Positions 7,360 through 8,705 of a DNA stretch of 8,705 nucleotides are shown here, one piece after another. How positions within the stretch are numbered: the first letter of the stretch is position 1; each line of letters opens with the position of its first letter. A program made the position numbers and the translations under genes. The notes beneath the pieces are model-generated. The model had not been told where the DNA came from. It saw only the letters and a program-made list of their open reading frames with translations, and searched no databases. This DNA comes from Elusimicrobiota bacterium (GTDB lineage Bacteria > Elusimicrobiota > Elusimicrobia > JACQJN01): contig JACQJN010000288.1 of NCBI GenBank assembly GCA_016205085.1, forward strand, positions 1 through 8,705, in the 5' to 3' direction.

Positions 7360-8573
7360 GAATTTTTTTAGTGCTGTGTTGGTGCGTAAGCCTCTCCATG
7401 GCCCAGGCCGCTCCCAACGGCCTGTCTCGGCATTTGCAGATGGGCAAGGATGCCTTCGATGCCCAGAGATACTCTCAGGCCTTGGATCATTTCCTGGAGG
7501 TGCATCGCATGGCTCCGGAAAATATGGAAGCCAAGACCTATATCACCCGCATCGGCGAGGCGTGGCGGCAAATAGAACTGCAAACGGTTTTAAACCCTGA
7601 AGACAGGAAAAAGGCTTTTCAGGATGTCTATGAGCTGTTGGAAAAAAGGAAGGGAAAAATTGCGGATCTCAGCCGGGATTTGGAGGTGGTGCGCCGGCAG
7701 CTGGAATCGGGGTCCGCCGACGCGCAGGGACTCATTAAGGCCTCCCGCTCCCTTTCCCGGTTTAAAGAGATGGGGTTGGAGGACCGGGTTCTGGAACAGC
7801 AGTCTCAGTATTACATCCAGCTCCTGCAGGAGCAGCTTCGCCGCGCGGTGGGGCGGGGCGGCGCTTTCCAAAACCAGAAAGATATTTTGGTGGCTCGCGG
7901 ATTTTTATGGTATTACAAAAATGATTTAGGGAATGCCCTTAAAGAGTGGAACAAGGCGTTGGTTTTGTCTCCCGAAGATTCCATGCTCAAAGAGCAAATT
8001 CTGTGGGTTTCCCGAAAGAAAACATTGATGGAGCGCAACCGAACCGTGGAGGAACTTTTCAGTCAGGCCCGGACTCAATTCGGGGCCCAAAACTACCCGC
8101 AAGCCCTTCTCTATTTGCGGAGCCTTGTTCTGTTGGAGCCTGAGAATAAGGAATTTCAAAAGTATATGCTGGAGGCTCAGGAAAAAGTGAGAAAGACCGC
8201 GACCCAACAGAAGCTAAAACAGGCCTACGGGGCTCTTCGGAAGAAACATCTGGCGGAGGCCTCCCAATTTTTCATAGAGATTCTGGAGGTGGATCCCACC
8301 CATCGGGAGAGTTTAGAGAAGCTAAAAGAGATTCAGCAGGAACTCTATAGCCGGTTGAGTTCGGCGCGACCTCAAAAGCAAACCGCATCTGTCTCTTCGC
8401 GGACACCGTCCTCTAAACTCTCCGACGAACAGTACACATTGGGGCTCATTTATTACTCCCAGGGGGAGTTGGAGAAGGCCAGGGGCGCATTAGAGGTTGC
8501 CCTTCAGCACAATCCTTCCAACGAGAAGGCCACAAATGCTTTGGAACGCATCCAGGCCGAAGTCCTGCCGTAA
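7356..8573 (+). CDS. Exported TPR-repeat protein, probable periplasmic scaffold
   Basis: 405 residues. The signal peptide is about residues 1-18 (MRIFLVLCWC core, cleavage probably after AQA). TPR-like helix pairs are visible at about 25-58, 177-210, 231-264, 285-318 and 357-390, several ending in the typical P-E-N/P-E-D/P-T-H/P-S-N turn. A long charged helical region (about 83-165), possibly coiled coil, separates the first from the second. A Ser/Gln-rich linker (about 335-355) separates the fourth and fifth repeats. No lipobox, membrane anchor or catalytic motif is seen. The ATG overlaps the stop of the PorV-like gene by 4 bases (ATGA), so the two are probably made together, and the barrel has its own TPR tail. 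A scaffold or adaptor at the inner face of the outer membrane is the natural inference; TPR proteins are too general to fix a partner from sequence. Confidence 0.85.
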   Translation: MRIFLVLCWCVSLSMAQAAPNGLSRHLQMGKDAFDAQRYSQALDHFLEVHRMAPENMEAKTYITRIGEAWRQIELQTVLNPEDRKKAFQDVYELLEKRKGKIADLSRDLEVVRRQLESGSADAQGLIKASRSLSRFKEMGLEDRVLEQQSQYYIQLLQEQLRRAVGRGGAFQNQKDILVARGFLWYYKNDLGNALKEWNKALVLSPEDSMLKEQILWVSRKKTLMERNRTVEELFSQARTQFGAQNYPQALLYLRSLVLLEPENKEFQKYMLEAQEKVRKTATQQKLKQAYGALRKKHLAEASQFFIEILEVDPTHRESLEKLKEIQQELYSRLSSARPQKQTASVSSRTPSSKLSDEQYTLGLIYYSQGELEKARGALEVALQHNPSNEKATNALERIQAEVLP

Positions 8574-8576
8574 TTA

Positions 8577-8705
8577 TTATTTCAGCATCAACCCCTTGGG
8601 CTTAGCGGGGGGCAATTTGTCCTTGGGTAGACCTGGGTTGTGCTCAAAGGCGCCTATATCGGGAGCAGAGCCATACCACAGCTTGCAGCCTGTCTGGGTG
8701 GGGTC
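8577..8705 (-). CDS. C-terminal end of a probable right-handed beta-helix surface protein (5' partial)
   Basis: Reading the minus strand from 8705, 42 codons run without interruption to TAA at 8579-8577. The peptide begins DPTQTGCKLWYGSAPDIGAFEH and ends in a Lys/Pro-rich tail, PPAKPKGLMLK. The SAPDIGAFE motif near a C-terminus is characteristic of secreted parallel beta-helix proteins (choice-of-anchor Q, pectate-lyase-like). It marks the end of the helix, and a Pro-rich tail often follows. The stop lies only 3 bases from the stop of the plus-strand TPR gene, so the two genes converge. The catalytic part, if any, is outside the window. No T9SS-type tag is seen at this terminus. The motif makes a real gene likely, though only 42 residues are available. 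Confidence 0.7.
   Translation of the reverse strand, partial: DPTQTGCKLWYGSAPDIGAFEHNPGLPKDKLPPAKPKGLMLK

Noticed and set aside
8592..8610. CCCC...GGGG pairing as a terminator for the TPR gene
   Set aside because: Only four pairs with an 11-base loop, inside the convergent coding sequence and without a T run on either strand.

Overview
The window holds five protein-coding genes and no RNA gene, insertion sequence or CRISPR array that I can see. It reads as a surface and secretion locus of a Gram-negative-type (diderm) bacterium. Base composition is moderately GC-rich. Three traits recur: very long secreted multidomain proteins, C-terminal tags resembling type IX secretion (T9SS) sorting domains, and a PorV/PorQ-family barrel. 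This combination is common in Bacteroidota-related phyla and in Elusimicrobiota, Fibrobacterota, WOR-3 and similar candidate lineages. I lean towards Elusimicrobiota or a similar uncultured lineage, but this rests on gene style only.

Layout: (1) 1-2877 (+), a gene cut by the left edge, encodes a secreted M36/M4-like zinc metallopeptidase followed by an IPT/TIG domain, six NHL repeats in exact 168-bp register, an Ig-like domain and a diverged sorting-type C-terminus. (2) 2878-3049 is an AT-rich intergenic stretch with a perfect 10-bp inverted repeat and helically phased AAATTT tracts. (3) 3050-6244 (+) encodes a secreted protein with FN3 domains, seven FG-GAP/VCBS calcium-type repeats, an SbsA-like Ig domain, a ZU5-like region and a canonical sorting tag. 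(4) 6241-7359 (+) encodes a PorV/PorQ-family outer-membrane barrel with a C-terminal TPR. (5) 7356-8573 (+) encodes an exported TPR-repeat protein. (6) 8577-8705 (-) is the 3' end of a convergent gene, probably a beta-helix surface protein; it is cut by the right edge and easy to miss because only 42 codons are present.

Genes 3050-6244, 6241-7359 and 7356-8573 are joined by two 4-base ATGA stop/start overlaps, so they very likely form one translationally coupled operon. The simplest model is a tagged cargo made together with its own PorV-like outer-membrane shuttle and a periplasmic TPR scaffold. The upstream metallopeptidase has a related but diverged tag and may be a second client. The families are known; the specific cargo-barrel-TPR coupling and the peptidase-propeller fusion are the parts most worth following up.
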